Positions 1 through 8,448 are shown, counted from the first letter of the stretch. The stretch: 17,709 bases of DNA from Tranzscheliella williamsii (GCA_023212725.1 JALBYF010000126.1:1-17709); one strand, 5' to 3'. Numbers and translations: made by a program. The notes: a model not told the origin generated them from the letters alone.

Positions 1-38
1 CTCCCACCAGTTCCCTCAACGGGGTTGTCGAGCGGGTT

Positions 39-63
39 TCCTAGTAGGACAAGACTACTAGGA
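39..63. repeat. Perfect 9-bp hairpin beside the transposase stop codon
   Basis: TCCTAGTAG (39-47) is followed by a 7-nt loop and by its exact reverse complement CTACTAGGA (55-63). It lies just outside the stop codon (73-75) of the minus-strand transposase frame, and a second small palindrome, GTTACaGTAAC, overlaps that stop. The function is unknown. It could be a transcript end, a degraded transposon end, or chance. Confidence 0.5.
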
Positions 64-72
64 GCACACCCG

Positions 73-1533
73 TTACAGTAACCTCATGCCGCTGGTGTTG
101 AATATCTTGAGCTTGTCTGTGATGAGACGAAGGAACTTTTGGATGTCTTCTTTGCCTTGCTCTCTCGGGCCAGGGAGGAGACCTACCAGGTGCACACCCA
201 TGCACTTACGGTCAAGCGTTGAGAGTCTGGCCGGCAGGTTGTCGATGCACATGAGGATGGCACCTGTTGAATGCCAGCCATTGTACTTACCCCGAAAGGG
301 CCCAAACCAGTCTACCGAAAGTGTGACCTTGAGATTTAGGTTGCCATCGATGAAAGCCATATGATGCTGAGAGCATTGGCCGCCGCATTCTGGATAGAAG
401 CAGTCGCCACGCCACATCCTACCGCTCCAGAGAGTGTCATACCACTTCGGGCGGTGGCTTTGTTCATAGTCTGTTTCGTTCCTCCATTCGTCCATAGCAG
501 TCTCAAGTCTGGGATCAGACAGCACTCTTTCAAAGATCGCCTGTAAGCTCCTGTGTGGGTATGTGAGGCGTGCTCGTCTGTTAGCGAAGAGGTGTGTGCC
601 ACAAGTACATTGGAGCATGGTGTTGAACTTGGCCCCGTGGCCATTCCAGCGGAAAAGGTCTGAACAGTCTGGGCAGACAATATACCGGTCGAAAACGTCT
701 TTGATCCCCAGGGCACGATGGACGCTCTTGAGCGTGATGACCATGGTTGGTTCCTCCGTTGCTGCTGGTTCCTGCGTCTGTTCATCAGCTGGACGGAAGA
801 ATGAAAGCGCCTTTAGGAGGCTAGAGGCGGCCCGAGAAGGTATGCTATAGAAGGTGGCAAAGAACACCACGAGGATATAGATCCTTTGCACCCAAGTTGG
901 AGTGAAGTCTTGAAGAGGCCCGGGGATTGCTGGCAAGGGCAGTTCGTCCTCCATGGCTTGTTGAGATGGTCCCTCGTCATCTGTGTCTTGAAGGCTCATA
1001 TATGCCGGCTCCTCGTTATCAGGGCCTTGACCGCTCATAATAGCTGGCTCCTGATCGTCTATGTCTTGAGCGCTCATATCCATTGCATCAGGTATTGCTC
1101 TGCCTACATCGCCATCCTCCCCTACAATACCATCTTGAGCCAGTGGTAATGCTGTTTCGTCAGCTTCAGGCGCGGCCGGGTAGGCGACTTGCAAAGGGAG
1201 CGAGTTTGGTGCCGAAGAGGCATATGATGCCAAGGAATCTAGGCGTGCTTCCCAATGGAGAGCCATCTCCGTTGCCTCATCCCCATGCTCTCTAGGTGTC
1301 GCCGGCCTCTGATCCTCATCACTCTGCGAGCCGACAGCCATAAAAGCCTCCTGAGCTGCTGCTTGCTTCTGCGTCCATGTTAATCTTCCCTTTGGCCGGG
1401 CTTTCCTATTTACATCGGTCTGCACAGTTAGCTGACGGTTATGCCAGCGCCATTGCATATACGTTACCAGTCTTTTCCCATCGGCGGTCTTCGAGCATTC
1501 CAGGCAGAAACATTCCCTGAGATATGGTGGCAT
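73..1533 (-). CDS. Tnp2/Plavaka-like (CACTA superfamily) transposase, N-terminal half
   Basis: About 486 aa from the first ATG (1533); the open frame runs further upstream, but only from TTG codons. In order it shows a CFCLEC cysteine cluster near residue 8, an acidic low-complexity stretch with a three-copy 13-residue repeat, a hydrophobic segment near residues 217-235, then a C-x2-C...C-x-C pair (CPDC, CTC) near residues 287-311. A conserved tail follows with LSVDWFGPF (Asp near 408, probably the first DDE carboxylate) and VGLLPGP. From recall of the family, this order matches basidiomycete transposases of the Tnp2 type, which are normally 900 aa or longer. The frame stops right after the LLPGP block, so the remaining DDE residues are missing here. 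They may lie past the window edge behind an intron, or the copy may be truncated. No terminal repeats are visible. Family call fairly sure; exon structure unsure. Confidence 0.7.
   Translation of the reverse strand: MPPYLRECFCLECSKTADGKRLVTYMQWRWHNRQLTVQTDVNRKARPKGRLTWTQKQAAAQEAFMAVGSQSDEDQRPATPREHGDEATEMALHWEARLDSLASYASSAPNSLPLQVAYPAAPEADETALPLAQDGIVGEDGDVGRAIPDAMDMSAQDIDDQEPAIMSGQGPDNEEPAYMSLQDTDDEGPSQQAMEDELPLPAIPGPLQDFTPTWVQRIYILVVFFATFYSIPSRAASSLLKALSFFRPADEQTQEPAATEEPTMVITLKSVHRALGIKDVFDRYIVCPDCSDLFRWNGHGAKFNTMLQCTCGTHLFANRRARLTYPHRSLQAIFERVLSDPRLETAMDEWRNETDYEQSHRPKWYDTLWSGRMWRGDCFYPECGGQCSQHHMAFIDGNLNLKVTLSVDWFGPFRGKYNGWHSTGAILMCIDNLPARLSTLDRKCMGVHLVGLLPGPREQGKEDIQKFLRLITDKLKIFNTSGMRLL
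958..1074 (-). repeat. Three 39-bp tandem repeats in the transposase frame
   Basis: Three consecutive 13-residue units begin MSAQDIDDQEPA, MSGQGPDNEEPA and MSLQDTDDEGPS, so the DNA is three diverged 39-bp units in frame. They lie in the acidic linker between the N-terminal cysteine cluster and the hydrophobic segment. Unit number could vary between copies without breaking the frame. Confidence 0.75.
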
Positions 1534-2129
1534 TGCTTTCAATTGACGTGCAAACGGTGATTGGCTAGAAGACAAGCGTGGAGATACAGGTGAGCGGGCA
1601 TAGTGACTTCAGCAGTGAGCTTGATTCCTGACTCGATGCCAGGCGCCGAATTGCTTCTCCCGAGGTATTGAAGCGGGTGTGCTGAGAATCCATGAATGTT
1701 GACAGAGTGTAGTGCTGGTCTAGCGCAATCCCGTCAACTGGGAAGCTAAACCAGAACAACACCAGGAAGCATGTTCTGGGAATGTAAGGCAGACGTCTGG
1801 CAGATGGTGGACGAAATTGGAAACGTAGACCAGATCTATTCCAGAAGGCACGATCAGCAAACCCTCTGTGATTGTGCAGCAGATGTCTAGCAGGATCGGC
1901 GATCTGTAAGAAAAGTGAGGCAGTCGTTTTGCAGATCACCTGCTTTCCTCCTGGCTTACATTTTCAGCAGGCGCGGTTTTACGTTGTGATTGAGTAAGCA
2001 AGATTGCCCCAGCGGTCGGGGAAGGTGGAAGCGAGTCGCGTTGACAAGTCGCGAGCTCGTGTCGCTTTGCCATTGTAATTCACATGGATAGGATTCGTGC
2101 ATCGAAGTCGTGTTTAAGAGTAGCAAAAC
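1534..2129. other. Intergenic region between divergent transposase and SFH1-like gene
   Basis: About 600 bases with no convincing gene. A minus-strand open frame at 1565-1939 starts only with GTG and resembles nothing recognised. On the minus strand, CTTCTAG just upstream of the transposase frame (near 1565) could be an intron acceptor, which would allow an upstream exon, but no donor can be assigned. The region should hold the promoters of both divergent genes. Confidence 0.4.
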
Positions 2130-2137
2130 GTATATAC
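2130..2137 (+). promoter_or_regulatory. TATA-like box upstream of the SFH1-like gene
   Basis: GTATATAC lies 310 nt upstream of the ATG at 2448. It is the only TATA-like sequence seen in the upstream region. If used, it would give a leader of roughly 280 nt that includes the short frame at 2193-2441. Weak evidence. Confidence 0.25.
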
Positions 2138-2192
2138 AGGATAGCTGGCGAGTTCTAATATTGATTACCAGCTGTCAGAGAAGCTGAAAATC

Positions 2193-2441
2193 ATGCTAGC
2201 AAGCTGCGTCGAGAGCACTAATGTGATTCTAAATTCCTGGCCGGCATTCGCTGCTGGGATGGTCTTCCACTTGACCTACATCCATCAGTACTCGGTTGGT
2301 CTTCTTGTGCGCCGTCATCCGCAACACCCTGCTCTTCATCCTCCCCGTTACCATCACGAGGCTAAACAAGGGTCACAGAAGCCGCTTCCAGCCGAAACGC
2401 TGCCACCGAAACGCTGTCAGGCGCAGCTCTATCCGGCATAG
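2193..2441 (+). other. Possible upstream ORF (82 codons) in the SFH1 leader
   Basis: An ATG at 2193 opens 82 codons that end at TAG (2439-2441), only 6 nt before the main ATG and in the same frame. The predicted peptide is not similar to anything recognised. It could be a regulatory upstream ORF, an unused frame if transcription starts downstream, or part of a leader intron ending near CATAG or ACAG. Its placement is notable, its coding status doubtful. Confidence 0.25.
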
Positions 2442-2447
2442 ACAGGC

Positions 2448-4973
2448 ATGGAACGTCCACGTCGCTCCGCCCGTCAATCCACTTCCAATGTGGGTTCGCC
2501 GGCGCCGCCATCTGCAGGGCTAGGCGGTGGGGCCGGTAGTGGTGCTTCTTCTTTCTCTTCGTCCTCGGCCTCCTATGCATTACCCTTCACTTATACAGCC
2601 TCCAGCTCCCATCTGCCTCCGAATGGCACCTCCGGCTCCGCACACCATGGCGGATCACCCTACGTTTCATCGGCAACGTACAATGAGTCCCCCTCCTCGA
2701 ACGGCGCCGCGGCAGCCTACATGGCTCAACAGCAACAGCTGCAGCAACAGCCATCTACACCTTCGGGCATGCCCATCTCGGCCGCCCCATCGGGAAGTCT
2801 GCTTCAGGCTGGTTCCGCGCTTCTGAGCCAGCAAATGCAGCATGCATCCAACCAGCCACATTCGCAACGGATGTCCGCACAGACTCAGCACACTGCCAGT
2901 CTTGGCCAGCAGAGTCTCCTGAATCTGCCTCCTGTCTGGGTCATCGGCCGCGGCTCAGCCCCCGTTGCACCAGCGACCCCCTCAGCTCCTCCTAGATCCT
3001 TTGGATCAGCTGCTGGCTTACCCACCATCCCGCAGGCCATGTACACCACTTTTCCCGCACGGATGAAAGCAGGTACCACCAACCTCATACAGCCTATGCC
3101 TCAGTCCGAACTCTTCGACTCGCAAGGACGGCCTCTGGACTCTTTCGGCACTCCAATACAGGATCACTCCACCCCCGGCTACGGAGGCGGCGGCTCGAGC
3201 AATCCCTATCGTTCTGCGAGGGCCAGTGGTAGGCGAAGGGCTGCGGCAGGTTTCGTCCGCTACGCGGAAGCGGATCATTCGGATGACGATTTTGAGGAAG
3301 ATGTATCACGCGGCGGTACAGAAGACGAAGGTGGGCCACGCGGTCAGAAGCGCAAGCCCTCTCCCAGCACACCTGGTGGCGATGACGACGAAGATGAAGA
3401 GCAAGGCAAGTCCTATCTTGGCCTTCCACCCCCGGGCCATAAGACCATTGCCAAGAGGATCTACAAGAATACCAATCATCTCTACCACTCGGATGATGAC
3501 ATGTCGAGGCAGGCTGGCCGGAACGAGATTCTGGTCCCCATCAAGATCGATCTCGAGGCTGACCAGTATCGAATCAAGGACTCTTTTACATGGAACATGA
3601 ACGAGAAGCTCATCACACCCTATCACTTTGCCAAGCTGTTGCTGGAGGATCTTGATCTTCCCGTCGAGCCGTTTGCGACCCAGATCCAAAATATGATTGT
3701 CCAGCAGGTAGAGGAGGCCGTTGGTGTCGCCGACATCGAGATGGAGCCCGCCGCTGGCGGAATCTGGTCCACCGCACGCATCAGCGGCAAAGAAGGCGAA
3801 ATCCCACTTTCTGATGCCGAGAAGCAGGAGTACGACTTGGCTGAAGAAGCTACCAAAGATGGTCGGCCTTGGGACTGGGGCCTGGATCGTCGAGACCATT
3901 TACAGCGGGATTGGAGGAAGAAGATGGCCAAGAGGCTCGCCCTTGGGCAAGCGCTTGGCGATTACGAGGATGATCTGCGTGTTATTGTCGATTACGAAGT
4001 CCAGATCCTTCGCCATGTCTTGCGCGACCGCTTGGAGTGGGATCTCTGTTCTCCCCTCACCCCAGAGTCATTTGCCAGTAAGCTGTGCCAGGATCTCGGT
4101 TTGACGGGCGAGGCACAAGCGCAGATCGCCAATAGCGTTCGGGAACAGCTGATCAACCACAAGCGTGCTGCCCTCGAGCTCGGCCTGGTCGGCAGCGGCC
4201 GGCTGCTCAAAGAAAAGGAGAAGGAGATCGAAGAGGCATGGGCACAGCTCCATACCGAAAAGCTCGAACGGCAGCGCAAGCGCTTGGAGAAGGGCGAGGC
4301 CAACACCTTCCCCGGCACGGCGACAGCGGTTAACAGTACGCGAGAGCCGTCAATTCAACCACCTGCAAGCGAGGACCAGGAAGGAGCAGTACAGAATGGT
4401 AGGGACGGAGAGGAGCCCGCTTCTACGCCGGAAGCATCTCGCACCGATGCGGTTGTTGGTGCCGGTGAGCAGGCGGACAGGGAAGGAGATGGCGATGCGG
4501 AAGAGGCGGGCGAGGGGGACGCCGCAGGTGATGGTGAGGGGGATGCGCGGGACGAAGCGGCGAAGGGGATGGCGGCGGACGAGGACGAGGAGGATGTGGA
4601 GACGCTGCATCTGACGGCGACGGCGACGGCCGTGCCCACGCGCGAGGGCACGTCGACGCCGGCGGTGGGGGCGACGCGGACGTCAGCGCGGCTGTCGAGC
4701 CAGCAGACGACCGAGGCGGGCAGCGCCGGCCCGGCACTCAGCGCGGCACAGCGCGTCAACCACGCCTCGTACACCGTCCGCGAAATCCTCTCGCGCGGCC
4801 CGCGCCCGCTCGAAGCCATCTGGCGCGACTGGTACGACTCGCGCGAATTCGGCCCCCTCCTCGAACGCCTCAACGACGACGACCTCGAAAAGCTCGAGGA
4901 GGCCAACATCCGCGCCTCCCGCCGCAACCGCCGCGAAGCCCAGCGCTCCCTCGGCAGCCGCCGCCGCCGATAA
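2448..4973 (+). CDS. SFH1: SNF5/SFH1-family subunit of SWI/SNF-type chromatin remodeller
   Basis: 841 aa in one exon from the ATG at 2448. Residues 1-200 are Ser/Gly/Gln-rich and probably disordered. AMYTTFPARMKAGT (about 198-210) and FVRYAEADHSDDDFEED (269-285) resemble the N-terminal core of fungal Sfh1. The two SNF5 repeats are clear: LVPIKIDLE...DSFTWNMNEKLITP...LLLEDLDLP (about 362-428) and VIVDYEVQILRHVL...EWDL...FASKLCQDLGL (about 512-572). A charged helix (585-615) and an acidic Ala/Glu/Asp/Gly stretch (620-760) follow. The C-terminus ends in a basic tail with RASRRNRREAQR. In this nuclear family the repeats bind partner subunits and help engage the nucleosome. The roughly 75-residue linker between repeats is longer than in human SMARCB1. 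The gene may equally be the single SNF5 homologue of the organism; SFH1 is preferred because of the YAE-plus-acidic motif. Confidence 0.88.
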   Translation: MERPRRSARQSTSNVGSPAPPSAGLGGGAGSGASSFSSSSASYALPFTYTASSSHLPPNGTSGSAHHGGSPYVSSATYNESPSSNGAAAAYMAQQQQLQQQPSTPSGMPISAAPSGSLLQAGSALLSQQMQHASNQPHSQRMSAQTQHTASLGQQSLLNLPPVWVIGRGSAPVAPATPSAPPRSFGSAAGLPTIPQAMYTTFPARMKAGTTNLIQPMPQSELFDSQGRPLDSFGTPIQDHSTPGYGGGGSSNPYRSARASGRRRAAAGFVRYAEADHSDDDFEEDVSRGGTEDEGGPRGQKRKPSPSTPGGDDDEDEEQGKSYLGLPPPGHKTIAKRIYKNTNHLYHSDDDMSRQAGRNEILVPIKIDLEADQYRIKDSFTWNMNEKLITPYHFAKLLLEDLDLPVEPFATQIQNMIVQQVEEAVGVADIEMEPAAGGIWSTARISGKEGEIPLSDAEKQEYDLAEEATKDGRPWDWGLDRRDHLQRDWRKKMAKRLALGQALGDYEDDLRVIVDYEVQILRHVLRDRLEWDLCSPLTPESFASKLCQDLGLTGEAQAQIANSVREQLINHKRAALELGLVGSGRLLKEKEKEIEEAWAQLHTEKLERQRKRLEKGEANTFPGTATAVNSTREPSIQPPASEDQEGAVQNGRDGEEPASTPEASRTDAVVGAGEQADREGDGDAEEAGEGDAAGDGEGDARDEAAKGMAADEDEEDVETLHLTATATAVPTREGTSTPAVGATRTSARLSSQQTTEAGSAGPALSAAQRVNHASYTVREILSRGPRPLEAIWRDWYDSREFGPLLERLNDDDLEKLEEANIRASRRNRREAQRSLGSRRRR

Positions 4974-5323
4974 GCCCCTCCCCTTTTTTCTCCGCCCTGT
5001 CCCCATACCGTCCTTACCCTGCAATACCGTTTGGGCTGCGATGCCCTGCAGTTCTTCGCTGCATCACAGACTTTTCCCTCCCAGTAGGGGCACGGACTCG
5101 AGACTTGCAAAGCGGCATGTTACTCGGTAAATGGTTTCACTTGCGGATTGCTCTACTAATACAGTTTGAGCGGCTAGCCAACGTGGGTAGCTCGAAGGGA
5201 TCGATGTGACGGATGTGATATAGAGTAGGGGCACCCCCACCGGGCTGTTTGCTGTGGCGCAGGCCCGCCCTACTTGGCGATAGAACTGTGCAGGCAAAGA
5301 GGCAGAAGAGGAGGGAAAAGCGA
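4974..5323. other. Convergent 3' region between SFH1-like and RTC3-like genes
   Basis: 350 bases between two stop codons facing each other. It should contain both 3' UTRs and polyadenylation sites. No canonical AATAAA is apparent on either strand and no further gene is seen. The first 60 bases are pyrimidine-rich. Confidence 0.5.
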
Positions 5324-5695
5324 CTATCGGCCGCCGAATCCGCCGCCCGAGCCGAGCGAGGTGGTGTTCTGGCCCTGCTTGGCGTCGTTGGTAGTCGAGT
5401 AGGCATCCTTATGGGCGGCGGTCTGGAGCTGGCCACGCTCGAGGATGATGGTGACCACGTCGACGTCCTTGGACGAGTCGAACACGGTCTCGAGCTGCTG
5501 CTTCGAGGGGCGGCCCATAATGCCCTGCGCGCCCTGGCCCGTGTGGAATACGTCGAACGAGTCGACCACGTCGGCCAGCGGGATCGTCTTGTCGCCCTTG
5601 ATCCACTTCTTGTACTCCTCGGGGTTGACAATGACCATGAACTCGTCCGTCGACTGCGAGTCGGGCTTGTAAACAACTTTGTGGAAGGTTCGCAT
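5324..5695 (-). CDS. RTC3: SBDS N-terminal-fold protein, RTC3-like
   Basis: 123 aa from the ATG at 5695. The frame stays open another 61 codons upstream, but that part contains the probable TATA box and leader, so the shorter start is chosen. The sequence MRTFHKVVYKPDSQSTDEF, then NPEEYKKWIKGDKTIPLADVV, VFHTGQGAQGIMGRPSKQQL and VVTIILERG matches the FYSH domain shared by the N-terminus of SBDS and the small yeast protein Rtc3/Yhr087w (111 aa). SBDS itself has two more domains that are absent here. The tail from about residue 100 is Asn/Thr/Gly-rich and ends GGGFGGR. Yeast Rtc3 is linked to RNA metabolism and is strongly stress-induced; the compact TATA promoter here fits inducible expression. 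Convergent with the SFH1-like gene. Confidence 0.85.
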   Translation of the reverse strand: MRTFHKVVYKPDSQSTDEFMVIVNPEEYKKWIKGDKTIPLADVVDSFDVFHTGQGAQGIMGRPSKQQLETVFDSSKDVDVVTIILERGQLQTAAHKDAYSTTNDAKQGQNTTSLGSGGGFGGR

Positions 5696-5823
5696 TGTGG
5701 AAAAGAAGGGCTTAGCCTGGTTGTCTGCGCAGTAGTGGTAGCGGTTGAACGTTTGATAGGGAGCGTCCGAATGTGTTGATGTGTGGGATGTGGATGAGAG
5801 GAAGGAGGACGGCGTGTATGGGT

Positions 5824-5831
5824 CTATATAG
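5824..5831 (-). promoter_or_regulatory. TATA box of the RTC3-like gene
   Basis: CTATATAG reads the same on both strands and lies about 130 nt upstream of the ATG at 5695. Transcription starting about 30-60 nt downstream would leave a leader of roughly 70-100 nt and exclude the in-frame upstream codons. Confidence 0.6.
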
Positions 5832-5854
5832 CTTGATGGAAGACGGGCAGCGCA

Positions 5855-5862
5855 GTGACGTT
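5855..5862. promoter_or_regulatory. CRE-like half-site upstream of RTC3-like gene
   Basis: GTGACGTT sits about 25 nt upstream of the TATA box. It resembles a TGACGT half-site bound by fungal ATF/CREB-type bZIP stress regulators. A single short match, so only suggestive. Confidence 0.3.
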
Positions 5863-5929
5863 GTTGTCTGCTCCACACGCACTTGTGCCAGGCCGGGCCA
5901 ACGAGTGTGGGTTGTTGCTTCGCGCTGTG

Positions 5930-5934
5930 ATTGG
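5930..5934 (-). promoter_or_regulatory. CCAAT box upstream of RTC3-like gene
   Basis: ATTGG on the plus strand is CCAAT on the minus strand, about 100 nt upstream of the TATA box and in the orientation of the gene. The spacing is typical of a CCAAT-binding HAP complex site, but the motif is short. Confidence 0.35.
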
Positions 5935-5941
5935 CATGCCA

Positions 5942-6633
5942 GAGCTGCTCGCAGCATGGCCCGAGCTTAGTGATCGTCGGCCGCGCCTTCGTCTCTTTCT
6001 CGGCCGTTTGTAACGTGCTTCGCCGCTCGTTCGGCGCTTGTGTTCTGACACCGCACGCTGGCCGGGTGGTCGACGCTGTGTTAACAGCCTAGGCCACCCA
6101 CAGCCCCCGCATCCACATCATCACGCATCGTGCGTGCGCCTGTGCGGCCAACCAGAGCGCGTCGCACGCGTCTCCAGCACCTTCTATGCAGCGTGGCCCG
6201 CGCAGCAAGGTTACGTGCTTCCTGCAGTGCGTCGCTGTGGGCTGCGATGCCCGGTGACGTGTTGTCCGGCTCGCCGCTCACCCTGCACTCTGCTCTTCCT
6301 TTCGTACGATAAAGATCCGTCGCTCTAACAGTCCGGCCCCAGGTGGCTCTCTTGGCGCCCTACACCCAACACACAGAAGCCGACCCCGTTGCCTGCAAGA
6401 ACAGTCGTTAGAATGTATACAAGGTACAAGGCGCGCCGGAGCGGGGTATAAGGGTAACGGTAGCATGCATCCTGGGGAATATGTGCAGCATCAGAAACAA
6501 GGGAAGCAAATTGTCACGGTAGCAAAGCAAGTCGTCACGGTACGGTGCGCCCGTGGATACGTAGAGATGCGGTAGGCTGTTCGGTCGACGCTCAGTCTTG
6601 TACGCGCTGCCTCGTCGGTACGGCCGCCTTGGC
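5942..6633. other. Intergenic region between RTC3-like promoter and IVY1-like 3' end
   Basis: About 690 GC-rich bases, holding the distal RTC3-like promoter on one side and the IVY1-like 3' UTR on the other. Short open frames on both strands show no recognisable motif or natural composition. No RNA gene was seen. Confidence 0.45.
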
Positions 6634-8448
6634 CTAGTCAGCGGCAGGACGGTCTGATGCTCCATCCTCGCCATGAACATCTTCTGTCGAGGTGCCCGAG
6701 TCGAGCGTGAGGTTAGCTGAAGGGGTGTCGGTCGCCGCGGCATCGATATCGGCGAACGGGTCCGGCCCGGCATCGTAAATCGAGGACGTTGGGCGCGATG
6801 TTGAGCTGATCGAGGCCGAAGCCTGCGTTGCGTTTGTCGAGTCCTCCTCGATGATACTCAGCACCTGTCGCAGCCGGCCCGCCGCGGTGGTCGTTGCGTG
6901 CGGTCGCACCGAGTCGGATGCATCGTCGAGCTCCACAGATGAAGCTTCTCCTTCCTGTGGGGCGCCTTCCATCTCTTCAAGGTCCTCAGATTGCGAATGG
7001 GAAGGTGGCGGCGCGTCGTACCCCTCTGCAACCTCGGGCCTCACTGCTTGTGTCAGTCTTTGCGACTGCTCGCGCTCCAGGAGCTCCTCGAAATCCATAC
7101 TTTCCGAACCAAAGAGACCACCGTTAACGGTGTGCGCGCTCCATTCGGACCGCGAGACCGAAGTCGTGGCTTCGGACGCGGTGGAGAGTCCCAGCAGCGA
7201 GTCCCTGGCAATGTGGGAGTCTCCGGCCATGTCTTCGCCTTTGTCCGCGCTCCTGCGAGGCTTGGCAGCAACGGCCGAGGCACGCTGCTGAGAGGCTCTG
7301 GGCGTCGACGACGAGGGAAGGTCTGTCGGCGTTTCGCAATGCGCCTTGGAGGGACGGGTCGGCGTGGCTGAAGCCGACGTGGAGGCTCCAAGGCCGTTGC
7401 TCTGTGCGGCTCTGGACAGACCTTTGCTTGGTGTAGAGGGGGACATGATGTTGGGCGACAAGACTCCGCGGGAGTTGGCACCGCCACCTGTTGTTTTGGC
7501 TTCATCATTGTGAGATTCGGCTTCGGTGGCGCTGGTATCGTTGGTGCTAGCCTCCGTGCTGGTGTTGTGGACACTGTTGGCACGCGAGCTGAGCAGCGAG
7601 ATGGGTGGAAGAATGCTGAAGATCTCACCATCCTGCTTGGCGGGCCCGTAACTGCCGAACGGATCTGGAACCGTGGAGAGCATCTGCTCTAGCACGGGAT
7701 CGTTCAAGCCCTTGGAGCTGATCCTCTCGGAAATCTCGATCTGAGATCGTACGACGAGCGCCACTTTGCTCTCGATGAAACCCCACACCTCCGATTCCGC
7801 TTCGAGCACTTCGTTGTAGTACTGCGCCTTCACTTCGTCGATCTCATCGACATGGGACTGCAGTTCGGCGAGCGCACGACGGAAAGAAGTAAGATCCCGC
7901 TCCTTCTTCTTGCCCGCACGATGATTTCTGGCCTCGGCATCTTTCAGTTGCTTGGACTTATCCGAGATGGCCTTGTCGTGCAGTACCTGTCGCTCAGTGC
8001 ATGCCGCACGGTAGGTGTCGTACTGGCTGAGCAACGGGATGGAAAAGTCTTTCCAGAACGTGTCGCAGAGGACCTGCTCGTAGTTGCTCTTAAGGAAGTG
8101 CAGGCCGGAAGCTGCTTGGAGACCGGGACCAGACTCGTGCGCGCCTTTGACGCGAGCGCAGGTTTCGAGTGCACAAGCAAAGTCGGAGGAGGCCTTGGCC
8201 ATGGCGAGCATGGCCGAGGTGTATGCCTTAGCGGAAGCGAGAACAGCCTCGTACGCACTCAGAGAGTTCCTCAAATCGGCCCGTGTGATTAGAACGGATG
8301 GCCGGGAGGGGAAGTCGAGCGAGGCCCTCGTCGTAGCTGACAGCGACGGCGACGGCGGACCGTTCGAATACTGGACGTTGACATGCTGCGAGCTGTGATT
8401 AGGGACCTGGTAAGATTGCACAGAGCGGATAGAGCGTGGTCCCGGCAT
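6634..8448 (-). CDS. IVY1: IVY1-like BAR-domain protein
   Basis: 604 aa from the first in-frame ATG (8448), which has A at -3. The open frame extends 24 codons further only to a TTG, and beyond that to a TAG. Residues about 52-262 form one long helical BAR-type region: alternating hydrophobic heptads with many Ala (AYTSAMLAMAKASSDFACAL), the block TFWKDFSIPLLSQYDTYR near 130-147, a basic patch RNHRAGKKKERD (174-185), and a long helix to FGSYGP. Residues 263-604 are Ser/Thr/Ala-rich and acidic, probably disordered, with DPF tripeptides near 262 and in the tail (DPFADID). Yeast Ivy1 is an inverted-BAR phospholipid-binding protein that interacts with Ypt7 and Vps33 at the vacuole and affects Fab1/TORC1 signalling. 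The BAR call is firmer than the Ivy1 orthology, which is from recall of this helical pattern. Confidence 0.65.
   Translation of the reverse strand: MPGPRSIRSVQSYQVPNHSSQHVNVQYSNGPPSPSLSATTRASLDFPSRPSVLITRADLRNSLSAYEAVLASAKAYTSAMLAMAKASSDFACALETCARVKGAHESGPGLQAASGLHFLKSNYEQVLCDTFWKDFSIPLLSQYDTYRAACTERQVLHDKAISDKSKQLKDAEARNHRAGKKKERDLTSFRRALAELQSHVDEIDEVKAQYYNEVLEAESEVWGFIESKVALVVRSQIEISERISSKGLNDPVLEQMLSTVPDPFGSYGPAKQDGEIFSILPPISLLSSRANSVHNTSTEASTNDTSATEAESHNDEAKTTGGGANSRGVLSPNIMSPSTPSKGLSRAAQSNGLGASTSASATPTRPSKAHCETPTDLPSSSTPRASQQRASAVAAKPRRSADKGEDMAGDSHIARDSLLGLSTASEATTSVSRSEWSAHTVNGGLFGSESMDFEELLEREQSQRLTQAVRPEVAEGYDAPPPSHSQSEDLEEMEGAPQEGEASSVELDDASDSVRPHATTTAAGRLRQVLSIIEEDSTNATQASASISSTSRPTSSIYDAGPDPFADIDAAATDTPSANLTLDSGTSTEDVHGEDGASDRPAAD

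Noticed and set aside
1565..1939. 124-codon minus-strand open frame upstream of the transposase
   Set aside because: It starts with GTG and shows no known motif. It could contain an upstream exon, but there is no donor or similarity to support one.
3306..3899. Minus-strand 197-codon open frame
   Set aside because: It lies wholly opposite the first SNF5 repeat, whose plus-strand protein is clearly conserved. No natural motif is seen in the antisense frame.
4355..5110. Minus-strand 251-codon open frame opposite the 3' end of the SFH1-like gene
   Set aside because: It is a Ser/Arg/Ala/Pro-rich shadow created by the GC-rich low-complexity plus-strand coding sequence, and it runs into the SFH1-like 3' region without any recognisable domain.
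6851..7371. Plus-strand open frames of 77-146 codons
   Set aside because: They are antisense to the disordered Ser/Thr-rich tail of the IVY1-like protein and consist of low-complexity Ser/Arg sequence.
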